The position numbers and the translations under genes were made by a program. 64,000 nt of DNA from Hippopus hippopus. Its lineage: Eukaryota; Mollusca; Bivalvia; Cardiida; Cardiidae. Location of the stretch: assembly GCA_946811185.2 (NCBI GenBank), contig OX328110.1, forward strand, positions 16,856,456 through 16,920,455. The letters are read 5' to 3'. The notes below the pieces were generated by a model that worked only from the letters and a program-made list of their open reading frames with translations, was not told the origin of the DNA and ran no database searches. This document shows, one piece after another, positions 32,641 to 43,769 of this stretch. Position 1 is the stretch's first letter. Each line of letters opens with the position of its first letter.

Positions 32641-34131
32641 CTGACGTCCATTAAAAACGCCTCATCGAAAAAGTGCGATAGCTTTGTACATACCTAGAAT
32701 ATATATGTCACGTTTTGCCTACCATAGAATTTTCACTTCTCTAATCTACTGAAGCATGAAATTTCGTGCCAGTCTATTATGTTTGCTTCAACCATGACTC
32801 ATGGCACCGTTCTGCCCTACGCCCCATGCATTTTCCCCACGTGGTTATGTCGGTCAAAATTACGCATGTGTAAACAGTAGTTGATTTACAATTAAGTAGT
32901 CCAAGCAATATTTTGAAAACATCAATTTCGAAAATGTCAAGACAAAATAATGAATAAAGAGCACGCATTTTGGGCATGCTTGAAAGCGGTCTTTCTCAAA
33001 GTAACGTTGCAAGACGCTTTAACGTTGCAAGATCAACAATAGTGTGTCTTGTTCGACGGGTAAACGAAACGGAGAGCTTGTCTGATAGACCCCGACCTGG
33101 TGCTCCGCGTGTGACGTCTGTACGACAAGACAATTTCATCCGTCAACGTCACTCGCGAAACCATTTTGTCACAGCGCAATCCACAACGTCGATGGTTATA
33201 GGGAATCGCGGAAGACATGTAAGTCGGAATACAGTAAGGCGACGTCTTCGGGAGCGTGGAATATTGTGCAGGCGGCCGTACCGCGGTGATGTGCTAACTG
33301 ACCACAACCGTCGGGAACGTCGGCAGTGGGCTCAAAACACCATCGGAAGACATTGGTGTGATGTGGTCTTCAGTGACGAATCCTGTTTTAACCTCTCTTG
33401 TGCCGACGGACGAGTCCGCATTTACCGTCGACGTAGTGAACGGTACACCCAAAGTTTTGTTCTGGAACACAACCGTTTTGGTGGTGGTGGTATAATGGTT
33501 TAGGCAGCAATAAACCACACATTTAGAACTGACCTAGCGGTTATTAATGGTAATTTAAATGCCAGACGGTATGTAAACCAAGTTCTGCGTCCTATGGTCG
33601 TTCCCATGTTTCAGCAACGCCGTAGCCTTACATTTCAACATGACAATGCGCGCCCCCACACGGCCAGATTTACCAGAAACTTTCTCATGGCCAATAATAT
33701 TGCCGTGCTGCCATGGCCTGCTAACTCTCCCGATTGTAACCTGATCGAACACATGTGGGACATCCTCGGACGTCGTTTACGTCGACGTAACCCACAGCCG
33801 CAAAACGTCCAAGAATTGACAAATGCTCTTCGTGAAGAATGGGCTCGCATTCCACGCTATCTCCTGCGTAATCTGTGTGGGTCCATGGGACGGCGACTGC
33901 CGGCACTGATAGCAAGTCAAGGAGGCCATACACGGTATTGGTGAATTTTAGGGGGTGAGTTTGTTGAAATGGCTGTTAAATTTGTGTAATGTTTAGCTAA
34001 ACGTTTGTGTCATGTATATGTGTAGAAATATTGACAAAGTCCATTTCTAAAATACAAAACCATGCATTCGATATTAAATTCATGAAATATGACACGACAG
34101 AGGGAGATGAGGCGTTTCTAATGGACGTCAG
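32641..34131 (+). mobile_element. Tc1-like DNA transposon, near-complete
   Basis: A 1491-bp element with 26-bp terminal inverted repeats beginning CTGACGTCCATTA (32641-32666 and 34106-34131) that differ at one base by eye. TA flanks it on both sides (32639-32640 and 34132-34133), the target-site duplication of Tc1/mariner elements. It contains a single transposase frame with one nonsense codon. Confidence 0.93.
32970..33944 (+). pseudogene. Tc1-like transposase, DD34E, with one internal stop
   Basis: 325 codons in one frame, including the stop. The N-terminal part has a helix-turn-helix (GLSQSNVARRFNVARSTI) and a second DNA-binding segment. The catalytic residues are D136 (VFSDESCF), D225 (FQHDNARPH) and E260 (NSPDCNLIEHMWD), with 34 residues between the second D and the E. 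A TAG at 33501-33503 interrupts the conserved GGGGIMV/W-A motif exactly where the family has tryptophan, so TGG to TAG is the likely lesion. The frame may also have lost a few N-terminal residues, since a TAA lies shortly upstream. Otherwise it looks intact and recently active. Confidence 0.92.
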
Positions 34132-34528
34132 TATATATTACGTATATATTGGAATAGGGAAATCGTTTCATTTACCGTGTTCTGCGAATATTCATCTTCG
34201 ATAACAACTTTTCCTCAGCTCCACCGCAAAATGGAATTTTAGTTTCGAGGTGAATATATTTTACGAATCTGATTGGTCGATACTATTTTTAGCAAAAAGT
34301 AGTTTTACTTTTCAAAAATCAGTTGCCAAGTATCACTTACCAATCAAATTTGTTCAATACATTCACCATTTCACGGTGGCTGGAGAAAGAATTGTCCGCT
34401 TTGAAAGTTTTGACCCTTGTATCTTTCTGAACAATTATTCATTTGTTCCTCTAAATATATTATTTCAGAGATAAATTAGCACACAACACGATCAAAGTAA
34501 CATTTTTTTCCAATTCCAGTTGAAAAAC

Positions 34529-34714
34529 TATGTTAACGCATTACCACAAAATCCCGACTTTTAACGAACCTGAGGAAGAATGTAATCAGCATTTTCTCCA
34601 TTTCCCACAATGCTTTTTACTCTGTGAAAAACAAATTTCATGTTTTGAGTTTAGTTTAAATTAAATTCTTTCAATTTGGAAAAGTCTAAAATTTTGTCGT
34701 TTGGTAGATAGTTA
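34529..34714 (-). repeat. Family B, left arm shortened
   Basis: GTTAACGCATTACCACAAAA start, AATCAGCATTTTCTCC, and GTCGTTTGGTAGATAGTTAA end. The left apex arm is deleted. Confidence 0.7.
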
Positions 34715-34804
34715 AAGATACCATTAAAGGACTGTGGTTGCGTTCGGCAGGTAAATAGGTATGTGTTAGGTTTCTATCGGACAAGGTTTAAAAAGTTGAA
34801 AAAA

Positions 34805-34890
34805 AGACCGACTGTGTCTCAATGGTCATGCTCAGGTATAGTACTCCAAAGGCTGTGGGTTCGAATCGCTGCGCAACCAAAATGTTCCCA
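34805..34890 (+). mobile_element. tRNA-like SINE head
   Basis: GTCTCAATGGTCATGCTC and GTGGGTTCGAATCGC resemble A and B boxes; no clear body follows. Confidence 0.45.
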
Positions 34891-35261
34891 GTTGGTTGAT
34901 GGAAAAAATGCTAGGCATCATGTTATATGATTCATACTTCTCTAACCGGTAAGCGTCATTTCCACTTTGTTTATGGTGAAAAGCAGCACGTGGCTTGGAG
35001 AGATTATTGTGTATAGTACAGGTATTTGATAAGAAATTAGAAGTGGTTCACTGGCGCCATGTTATAACCGAAATACTTTCGGACGAACAAAATAACAGAT
35101 TCCGATGTCCAATAATTCGGTGAACGCAGTGCGGGAAATTTGTTTATATAGTAAGATCTGCAGGAAAATATCTTTACAAGCGTTAAAACCATTGTGTCCT
35201 GAAACGAATACGTAACAGACAAAGCCTCTTTGTAAAATTTGGACTAGCTTCATGAAATAAC

Positions 35262-35330
35262 GGTGGGGGAGGGGGAGGGGGAAGGGGATTTTGAGGGGGA
35301 GGGGGAGGGGGATTTGAGGGGGCGGGGAAG
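35262..35330 (+). repeat. G-rich tract (GGGGGA repeats)
   Basis: About ten runs of four or more G, separated by A or ATTTTGA. A strong G-quadruplex candidate. Confidence 0.85.
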
Positions 35331-35504
35331 GCTACTCAGATTTTTTATACTCACATCAAACTTAAAGGTATTCTATTATGGAAGTTGTAAAGAATACCTA
35401 GTACCATCAATAATAAGAGAGAAAAGAGAAAGAAAAAATTGTAACATGTATATCCTTAATGGGGTATATACTATATAGCCTCTTAAAATATATCATTATG
35501 TAGA

Positions 35505-35695
35505 TTACAAACCAGAATTTTGCATAGCTCTTGGGGATGCCTCATGATCAATAAAGGGATCATATGATCCCTTAATTGATCCTGTGGCATCCTCACAAGC
35601 AATCGGTAACATCCGTCTGTTTTAATGAGACCAGATATGACGTCAGATCCGGTTTCATAACAACAGATAGATGGTTACCGATTGCAAACCGGTAA
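35505..35695. repeat. Palindromic repeat with two stems
   Basis: GGGATGCCTCATGATCAAT pairs with ATTGATCCTGTGGCATCC, and CAATCGGTAACATCC with GGTTACCGATTGC. No second copy noticed. Confidence 0.65.
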
Positions 35696-35839
35696 TCCCT
35701 TTATTTTAAACGCCAAAAAAACTATATCTAACAGTTCAGTTTCTTTACAATGTAAAGAAAACTTTATAGTTGTGTTACACGCGAAATTCGGCTCACGGCA
35801 AAAACTGTAAATTGGTCCTTTTAAGGTTTTAAATGCACA

Positions 35840-35915
35840 TGCATGTTGAAACATCTTGAAAAAGGGAGAAATTGCTCTACAGGAGCAATTTCTCCTTTTT
35901 GGCATGATGATTTCA
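35840..35915. repeat. Family B-like hairpin variant
   Basis: AAAAGGGAGAAATTGCTC and GAGCAATTTCTCCTTTTT flank a short loop, the same variant as at 3353-3475. Confidence 0.7.
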
Positions 35916-36157
35916 AAAAAAAAAAAAAGATCTGCTGCAAAACTTTACAAAAAGGCCTGCCATATTAAAAAAAACCGACATTTTTAGGCAATAAGACCGA
36001 TTCATAACTTGCAATTTTAAGGCAGTGTTTTGTCCGAAATATCATTTCAACTGCGTTATCGTACAGAGCAGATTCAGAATATTCAATCTTGGCCTGTAGT
36101 AACACAACAATTCTAATTTAAATTTTTATAATTCTTAACTCTATAGATTTTGAATTA

Positions 36158-36366
36158 ACCCTTAGGCTGCTAAGCGCGACTCACTGTCCTTTTGCGGACA
36201 GCGTAGATTAAGATCAGACTGGACAGAAGGTGCAGTCTGATCTTAGATCTACACTGTCCGATGAGGAGATAATCTTTCCTCTAAAAATACCTTGGGAATA
36301 GGAAAATTTGGGTTTCTACTATCGGTTTGAGTGTTTTATTTCTTTTATTTAGCAGGATAAAGGTTA
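36158..36366 (+). repeat. Family C element
   Basis: TTAACCCTTAGGCTGC start, TCAGACTGGACAGAAGG hairpin, and TTTAGCAGGATAAAGGTTAA end: TTAA at both ends. Confidence 0.87.
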
Positions 36367-36689
36367 AAAGAGTTTCTACTTGGCTCTAACCAATCAGAAG
36401 CTCCGTTACTTTCTTACTAGGGAACTAGAAAGGAATTTAGATTAGTACTCGTATATAAATACGGTCACTTATCTTGATGATACACAGTGTGCGTAAAAGA
36501 CCACCGCAGTTGCCCATTAGGATAAAAGTTCAAACATGTGTAAGATATTTGTTTTGTTATGAATACTATCCCCACGTGTGTGAAAACAAAACAAACAAAC
36601 AAAAATATTTAAAACATTTTTTGTTTTAAGACTGTTTTGACATTTCGTGTATGCTTTTCGACGCTTTCAACAGTCCGAAACTTGCTATT
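36367..36689. other. Intergenic, nothing firm
   Basis: A short CCAATCAGAAGC stretch recalls family D but is too short to call. Confidence 0.35.
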
Positions 36690-36845
36690 AGTAAATATTC
36701 TGCATGTCGATGGATCAGTTTACCTCATGATTCAGTCGGTTGTTATACAAAAAGGATTATATGGATCCTTAATTGTGATGACTTGCTTGGTATAACGCAT
36801 CACGGAGATGCGATAAACTCTCTTTTCACAGATCGCAGACCATTT
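36690..36845 (+). repeat. Family A, right half
   Basis: TTCTGCATGTCGATGGATC, CTCATGATTCAGTCGGTTGT and ATCACGGAGATGCG are A landmarks; the hairpin half is missing. Confidence 0.75.
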
Positions 36846-37213
36846 ATAATTTATTCATTTATTGAATAATCAAGCTAATTATATTTACTTGCTGTTGAAT
36901 AATAAGCAATTGGATGGAATTCTTTCTGTAGAACTTTATATCATATAAAAATATAGTGAGTATATTACTACGGGCCGGCGGCCTCTTACAATGAAAAAAA
37001 AAATGTAATTTTTAATGTGATTCTCAACTGATCTGCCTGAAGCAGGATTCTATGGCTGACAAAGCTGTATACTTTTGAAAATAACCAGTGACCCGTATTT
37101 ATAACACTCTCTTTTCACGCTACACTCAGTTGAACATGAAATTTTAAAAATATTTACATCTTCATCGACGCCGCAGAATAAAAAGGTCGAAAGCGAAAAA
37201 GTACTTTTTTTAA

Positions 37214-37520
37214 CCAGCCCGCATAGTTCAAGTGGTAGAGCGTAGGACTTTTAAACATCAAGTCTTGGGTCACATGAGAGTGTGGGTTAGAGCCCCACGG
37301 CCATCTAAAATTACTAATTGTCTTTCGGATGAGACGTCAAACAGAGGTCACGTGTGACGGTGCTTTACACTAAGCACACTAAAGAACCAGGCGTACCTTA
37401 AAATGGGTTTTGTGCTGTATCTTGTACTATCCCCCGTAGCAATACTAAAACCTTCAGCAGGCGTCACCCATATGGGCAACCAGTGGTGATGATAAATAAA
37501 CGCAAATTCAATTGATAAAG
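37214..37520 (+). mobile_element. SINE-2, full-length-like
   Basis: The tRNA-like head has CATAGTTCAAGTGGTAGAGC as A box and GTGGGTTAGAGCCCC as B box. The body has CTTTCGGATGAGACGTCAAAC, CGTGTGACGGTGC, AAAGAACCAGGCG and CATATGGGCAACCAGTGG. Confidence 0.85.
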
Positions 37521-37684
37521 TACTCTTATGACAAAACTTTGGAAAACAAAACAATCTTTTAACTTTGATTATACTTTACTCATGACCCTTTTCAGCATCT
37601 GCTTTGGTAAACATTGCAGGGTCCGATTTAAATAAAATATCCACAGAATGATAGAGCTTGAATTTTTTTTTTTTTTCCAGATTT

Positions 37685-37934
37685 GAACCATGCTCTGTGA
37701 AAGGGGACTTAATGCATATGCAAATAGTATGGATCCAGGTCAGCCTGAGCTTGACCTTGGTCGAAACTTTTCGCAGTTTGTCAATTTTCTGCATGTCGAT
37801 GGACCAGTTTACCTCATGATTAAGTCGATTGTTATACATTATGAATTTTATGGATCCATAATAATGTGATGACTTACTTGGTATCATGCGTCACTAAGAC
37901 GCACTAAGCTACCTCCTGCCAGAGTATGGCTCAT
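37685..37934 (+). repeat. Family A foldback, hairpin partly deleted
   Basis: GAACCATGCTCTGTGAAAGG start and AGAGTATGGCTCATATG end; the central stem is reduced to TCAGCCTGAGC. Confidence 0.8.
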
Positions 37935-38712
37935 ATGAATGCCTCAGCTAATCAACTCTTACGACATAATTATTTTCAGGCATCGACAGGTAGAATTAAG
38001 CAATTCGTTTTATGCAAAATAACCCACAGAATAAATTAGTGATTTACTATTCTCTCTTTCTACTTGTTAAAGATACATATATACTCTTTTCCAGTTTCTA
38101 ACCCATTTCATCCTTATTTTATGAATCTATAATCATTCTTGTATCTTCATGCCGAATTTTGGCCCAGTTGGCTGCAATATTGCACAGATTACAACGGATA
38201 GAAAACGCATTTCAGGTTTTAGAAGTCTTTAAAGCAGCCGCTGTTAGCGTTTCCGGTTTTAAATGAGGACAAGTCCATTGCGTTTTTTTTCGTCCCTTAC
38301 ACCGTATATGTTGGTAATTTATCAGTTTTTACACAGCTCAGACATTCTACACACATTAAAGTTTTAACAGAGTTTTTTTTCTCTCTAGCTGTCAGGATGT
38401 ATCTTTAAATCAGTCTCATCTTCAAATTTCCAACAATCTTGAGCATTGGTGAAACTTAGAGTATGATCTCAGTTCAGCATAAGTGTAAGTTTAAAAGACA
38501 TGAGCCTAGAGCTTATGCTGAACTATCCTTGTGCCCTACTTTAACTATTTCAGTGCAAAAGGCGAAAACAAGGATTTTGTGGATGACACAGAACGTGCAG
38601 TCTGACATGAAATCTATACTGTCAGTTATTTTATTCAAGCCTGTAAGGCAAGGAATCTCTCTGACTTTCAACGGATTATATTTTGAGTCGTCGAAAGATG
38701 CGGAGATTATGA
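37935..38712. other. Intergenic, nothing recognised
   Basis: No exon found. One C-like trace (CAGAACGTGCAGTCTGAC) lies at about 38589-38607. Confidence 0.4.
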
Positions 38713-38977
38713 CTGGTTTGCAACCGTGTGACACGAAAAGGTGCATTCGGACATTTGCGTAAAGTGTCGTCTCGGATCAGCCTGCGCACTCCGCGCAGGC
38801 TAATCCTAAACGACACTTTCCGTTTTTATGTAATTTTCTTCAGGTCTACTAAAGAACAAAATCTAATGTAGACGTAAAGTGCTGTCTCGGATTAGCCTGC
38901 GCGGACTGCGCAGGCTGATCTGAGACAACACTTTACGCAAATGTCCAAATGCCCCTTTTCTCGTGTTGCAAGCCAAT
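38713..38977. repeat. Family F palindrome
   Basis: AAAAGGTGCATTCGGAC and GTCCAAATGCCCCTTTTC ends; two internal hairpins built on TCAGCCTGCGCAC and TTAGCCTGCGCGG. Confidence 0.87.
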
Positions 38978-39047
38978 TGTATTCGGCGCTGATAGACTTA
39001 AGTTTCAGTAATACGTATTTCAGACACGATGAAAATTTCAATAGTAA

Positions 39048-39255
39048 CCCTTCTCCTGTTAAATATGTGAACTGAAACTTTCAAGCCGATAGTAAAAACC
39101 CAAAATTTTGCTATTTGAAAGGTATTTTTTGGGGAAAGATATTTCCTTATCGGACAGTGTAGATCCAAGATCAGACTGCACGTTCTGTGCAGTCTGATCT
39201 TGATCTACACTGTCCGCAAAAGATCATTGAGTCGCGCTTAGCACCCTAAGGGTTA
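39048..39255 (-). repeat. Family C element
   Basis: TAACCCTTCTCCTGTTAAAT start, a perfect GGACAGTGTAGATCC hairpin, and CACCCTAAGGGTTAA end. Confidence 0.87.
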
Positions 39256-39329
39256 ACAGCTTTTTCAATAGGGAGAAAGAAAGTAAAGAAAGCCATAAAA
39301 TTGAAATTATACTCCATTAGGTTTGATTG

Positions 39330-39482
39330 ATTCTCAATTCATTCATCGTCAGCAAGGGGTGACCACATGGGCGATACCCTCAGGAGGTTTTTAGTTATGT
39401 TGAGGGAGATAGTGCAAGATACAGGACGAAACTCAATACAAGTTACACGTGTTCTTTAACGTGCACGCTGTATAGGACTGTC
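39330..39482 (-). mobile_element. SINE-2, 3' part only
   Basis: The reverse-oriented SINE-2 body (CATGGGCGATACCC, GGGAGATAGTGCAAGATAC, TTCTTTAACGTGCACG) stops before the tRNA-like head. Confidence 0.8.
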
Positions 39483-40013
39483 ATATAGTATTCACTAACC
39501 ATTTTTCGGCGTAGCCGTATGATCTCACTTTTGACCTACTTTCAGTACTAGGAGGAAATGAATGGTTACACATTTTGTGATTGGCCAAATATAGGTAAAC
39601 TACGCAAAAAAATAAAGGTCACAGTAGAAATTTACCAACATTGGATAAAAGTGTTCATACAAAGGAATACTAGTATGTTCAGATGGCTAGCTCAGGGGCT
39701 CGAACCAACTAACCTAAGGTATCCCAAAGATTTGTCGCTTACAAGTCTCATTGCCGACCACTTAATAGTCAGCTTTTCCAGCTAACTGTACTCTCTATTT
39801 GAAATTTGAAACCGCAGTTTTATAATTTCTAAATGCTCGAGTGCGTTGAACATAAAAAAAAGTTTAGAAAATGCATAGCCATGGTAGAGTTTAACAAGTA
39901 AAACTGTCAAGGATATCTCGCAATAACCTCCTAAAAATAAGCCTACAGTATTGTAAATGTAAACTTCGTATGTCCTTGTAAAATATGAACAATTAACATC
40001 GTCTAAGATAAAT

Positions 40014-40275
40014 GAGCCACGCTCTGGCAAAAGGGGGCATAGTGCATCTCCGTGATCCATGATACCAAGCAAGTCATCACATAATTAAGGATCCATAAAA
40101 TCCATTTACTGTAACAACCGACTTAATCTTAAGGTAGACTTGTCCTTGTACATACAGAAAATGGACTAATGGCGACAAGTTTCGGTTCATGTCAGCCTGC
40201 GCGGACTGCGCAGGCTGACCCGATCGACACTTTTCGCAGTTGCATTAAGCCCCCTTTTTGCCAGAGCATAGCTCA
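40014..40275 (-). repeat. Family A foldback, reverse
   Basis: GAGCCACGCTCTGGCAAAAG start, ATGTCAGCCTGCGCGG hairpin, and CCAGAGCATAGCTCAAG end. Confidence 0.85.
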
Positions 40276-40489
40276 AGTGGTATTTCTCAATACAATCAGT
40301 TCTCCTTTGTCATAATGTTTTTAGATGTAGTCTGCTGTAAGATGCAATACATACATGTAGTCTACAGATAGTTAATGGCCCATCTTTAAGTCGCTTTAAA
40401 TGAATTAAATGGAAATCGACGGCCATGAGAGAACACTCAACAATGCGACTTTCAAACGTCTCTTTGTTTAAAAAATCTCATTGTAAAAA

Positions 40490-40580
40490 ACAATGTAGAT
40501 CCAAGATCAGACCGCAGTCTGATCATAAACTACAGTGACTGCAAGATGCACACTGAGTCGCAAATAGCAGCCTAAAGTTC
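40490..40580. repeat. Family C fragment
   Basis: AATGTAGATCCAAGATCAG, then a collapsed hairpin and TGAGTCGCAAATAGCAGCCT. Confidence 0.6.
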
Positions 40581-40608
40581 AAAACAAACCAACGCCATAG
40601 TAATTGAA

Positions 40609-41031
40609 ATTGTCTCAACGTCTTTGAGAGAGAAGGCCTTTGAACACATTGTGAGAAAAAGGATAAAATGCTGGTAACCAGCATTTTCTCCTTTTTCCCA
40701 CAATGTTTTCTATCTGTTTAAACGATAACTGAAATCATTTGAGCATCATTTTAATATGGCATTTGCAAATCATTTCAAATTAGAGAAGTCTGAAATTTCG
40801 TCTTTAGGTAAAGAGTTAACCCTTAGGCTGCTAAGCGCGACTCAAGGATCTTTTGCGGACAGTGTAGATCACGATCAGACTGCACAAAACGTGCAGCCTG
40901 ATCTTGGATCTACACTGTCCAATAAGGTGATGTTTTTCCACCAACGATTTAACTTTGAAATATCAATCATTGAATTATAACAATAGGTTTGAAAGTATCA
41001 TCTAATTTACTTAAAAGGTCAAGGGTTAACA
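40609..41031. repeat. Family B hairpin followed by family C element sharing one TTAA
   Basis: B runs to GGTAAAGAGTTAA at about 40819. The same TTAA opens a C element (CCCTTAGGCTGCTAAGC) that ends TCAAGGGTTAA at about 41028. Both hairpins are intact. Confidence 0.85.
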
Positions 41032-41176
41032 CAATGCAAGTTGAATAATTAGATTTAACTTACGTGTAGAGCTAGCAAGGTTTCAGCCCATCTCCACTCT
41101 AAACCTGTCAACGATGGAGGGAGATTACTTCTGCAAACTATTTATTTATCTATATATATACACAGCGCTCTCATTT

Positions 41177-41791
41177 GAGCCATGCTATGTGAAAAGGGGG
41201 CTTAATGCATCTGCAAAGAGTATCGAACCATGTCAGCCTGCGCAGTCCGCGCAGGCTGACATGTATCGAAACTTTTTGCTACATGTCAATTTTATGCTTG
41301 TATAAGGACCATTTTATCCTTTCATCCAGTCAATTGTCGGACTAAACGGATTTTATGGATCCATACTTATGTGATTTTTAGCTTGTTACTAGTACATGTA
41401 TAATGCTTTGTTTGTTTGTTTATATGGTGTTTAACGCCGTTTTCAACATTATTTCAGTTATATCGAGGCGGTCAGTGCACCTATCCATGCTTTCCTGGGG
41501 TTTCTGTTACCAGTATACTCCGCACAATTTTCTTTCCAAGCCACTGGCTGGTTTCCCACATAACCATCATCGAGACAAAGGTCAGCGGTGGGAGAGGAAT
41601 GAATCCTGTGAATCGTGTCGCAATGACTTTCATCAATCTACGGAAAGAAATTGGTCGAGCCGGGGATCAAACCAGCGACCCCCTTTTCTCATGTCCTGTA
41701 CGCTACCGACTGAGCTATCGGGGTTCGGCATGGCATACAGTATAATGCATGACGGAGATGTGTTAAGTCCCCTTTTGTGAGAGCACGGCTC
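41177..41791 (+). repeat. Family A foldback split by SINE-1
   Basis: The A left part is 41177-41406 and the right part 41749-41791 (ATGACGGAGATG to GAGCACGGCTC). They are separated by one SINE-1 copy. Confidence 0.88.
41407..41739 (-). mobile_element. SINE-1 inserted in family A, 9-bp duplication
   Basis: The reverse-oriented tRNA-like head has TAGCTCAGTCGGTAGCG as A box and GGTTTGATCCCC as B box. GTATAATGC occurs at both sides (41398-41406 and 41740-41748) and is a normal part of the A sequence. Confidence 0.9.
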
Positions 41792-41929
41792 AATTTTCGT
41801 TTCGTAGTTAGTTATACTTGGTAAATCGAGCATGTTAATCGTACTTTGCTTTCCATCTTTACTTTTAGGGCAAATTACTATATTTAGGTCAATTCAAAAA
41901 GATAATACATACCAACGTTGCTTGGATAT

Positions 41930-42335
41930 AGCATATTCGTCCATCTTATTTTACTTTCGTCCATCGTTTTCTTGATCCTTCTATTCATGCATCCAATTTT
42001 CTATCCATCCTCTCACCCAGTCCAACGAACCATCTTTTCGATCCCCATCCTTGAATGCTTCCATCCGTCCTTCGATCAATCAACCCATCTTTCCATCCGT
42101 CCTTGTAAACAACCATCTATGAATCTGTTTATCCTTCAACCCATCCCTATATCCCTTTATTCTTCAATACACCGATCTGTCCATCCATTCATCCATCTAT
42201 CCGCCCCTCCATCCATCCATCAATACATCCATCCCTCCGTCAGTCAGTCCATCCATCCATCCGTCCATCCGTCCATCCGTCCATCCATCCATCCATCCAT
42301 CCATGCATACATCCATCCATCCGAGAGCTTTCTCA
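41930..42335 (+). repeat. ATCC (CCAT) tetranucleotide satellite
   Basis: Imperfect CATC/CCAT repeats get purer to the right (42200-42330). The 147-residue open frame over it ([12 protein letters not shown]) is a translation of the repeat, not a gene. Confidence 0.9.
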
Positions 42336-42416
42336 GTCTTGTTATTCAGAGGAATAATTAAGTATAGCAAGTAAACTATCGTGGAATTTAAATTGCTGCT
42401 TCTGTTTCATTCAATA

Positions 42417-42683
42417 TGGCCTGCAACATGCGAAAAGGGGCATTCGGACATTTGCGTTAAGTGTCGTCTCGGATCAGCCTGCGCAGTCTGCGCAGGCTGA
42501 TCCGAGACGGCACTTTACGTCAACATTAGATTTTGTCCTACAGTAGACTTGCGTGAAATAGAAAATCACTCACGATCGGAAAGTGTCGTCTAGGATCAGC
42601 CTGCGCGGACTGCGCAGGCTGATCCGAGACGACACTTTACGCAAATGTCCGAATGCCCCTTTTCACGTGTTGCAGGCCATATA
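42417..42683. repeat. Family F palindrome
   Basis: GGCCTGCAACATGCGAAAAG and CTTTTCACGTGTTGCAGGCC ends with two TCAGCCTGCGC hairpins. Confidence 0.9.
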
Positions 42684-42848
42684 GATGAGTTTTAAAGTTG
42701 TCACTTGGCAAAAAGTTCAGTAGTGAGAATAAATAATAAAAATCGATATTTTCCATTTATAATTAAATCATTGAGTATACATGACCAAGTAAAATGGTAG
42801 AATAGGTACTTGTTAAATCATCCATGCAGGAATCGAGCAGAAGGTGTT

Positions 42849-43075
42849 TGATTGATTGTATTGGAGTTTATCGCCGTTTTAACAGCTTAGATCATGGTGG
42901 TCAGTGCACCTACGTATGTTTCCTGGCTTTCATTCCAAGTCACTGACTACTTTTCTAATAGTATCAGAGGTAAGAGGCAAATAATCGCAGGAAAGAAAGT
43001 TTGCCTCAACCAGGTATCGAACTCACAAGCACCAGGTCACCAGTCGGATACGCTAACTACTGAGCCACCCGGCCT
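42849..43075 (-). mobile_element. SINE-1-related element, diverged
   Basis: ATCGCCGTTTTAACAGC and GGTGGTCAGTGCACCTACG match the SINE-1 body. The reverse head has TAGTTAGCGTATCC and a B-box-like GAGTTCGATACC. Confidence 0.75.
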
Positions 43076-43147
43076 TGCGAGCAAAACATCTAAATGTTTC
43101 AGCCAGTCAGTCAAGCGATTTGGGCGTATGAGACTTTAATAAGATAT

Positions 43148-43412
43148 GAGCCACGCTCTGGTAAAAGGGGGTATAATGCATCTCCGTGATGCATTACACC
43201 AAGCAATTTATCACATAATTATGGACTCCTTCTGAAATCTAATTTGTTAAGCAAGGGTCAGAATCATACGGTAGAATGGTCTTTTGACATGCAGAGAATT
43301 TCAAGATAGCAAAAAGTTTCGGCCCATGTCAGCCTGCGCGGACTGCGCAGGCTGACATGGGTCGATACTTTTTGCAAATGCACAAAGCCCCCTTTTCACA
43401 AAGCATGGCTCA
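43148..43412 (-). repeat. Family A foldback, reverse
   Basis: GAGCCACGCTCTGGTAAAAG start, perfect hairpin from CCCATGTCAGCCTGCGCGG, and AAGCATGGCTCATG end. Confidence 0.85.
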
Positions 43413-43638
43413 TGAGTATATGCATTAGATTAAAAACAAAATGCATTCTGTGACCCATCGTGTGCTTCACACCCCTGCGTTGTGAACTTATCTATTGTTT
43501 AAAGTACGTGCACACTTCAATGCCTGTGGTAGATCTGTCCATGCGTTTACTCACTGATCACTGTTTCGAAGATAGTTAAATGAGAAAGCATCCATTGGCT
43601 ATTGAAGAATATCATGCGAAAAACTGGTTGAACGAAAC

Positions 43639-43722
43639 TTCGGGAAAGCATGGATAGGTGCACTGGCCGCCGCGATTTAAGTAAAGCAATGATGAAAACG
43701 GCACTCAATACCATACAAACCT
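43639..43722 (+). mobile_element. SINE-1 fragment
   Basis: GGAAAGCATGGATAGGTGC and AAAACGGCACTCAATACCATAC are the SINE-1 3' region in + orientation. Confidence 0.65.
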
Positions 43723-43769
43723 AACCAAGCAAGAGCATGCGAGTGCCAACACTTGGCTTTAATTGATTG

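Larger units (their letters stand above)
32540..34480. repeat. Family J repeat split by the Tc1-like element
   Basis: The left part (32540-32640) contains CTACCTGCCGTACACC. The right part (34132-34480) contains TTTCATTTACCGTGTTCTG, CGAATCTGATTGGTCGATAC and TTCAATACATTCACC, which correspond to successive parts of the J copy at 10610-11135. Confidence 0.65.

Noticed and set aside
35263..35478. Gly/Glu-rich 71-residue open frame
   Set aside because: A translation of the G-rich tract.
41918..42361. 147-residue open frame
   Set aside because: It translates the ATCC tetranucleotide satellite ([12 protein letters not shown] repeats) with no start context or splice signal.
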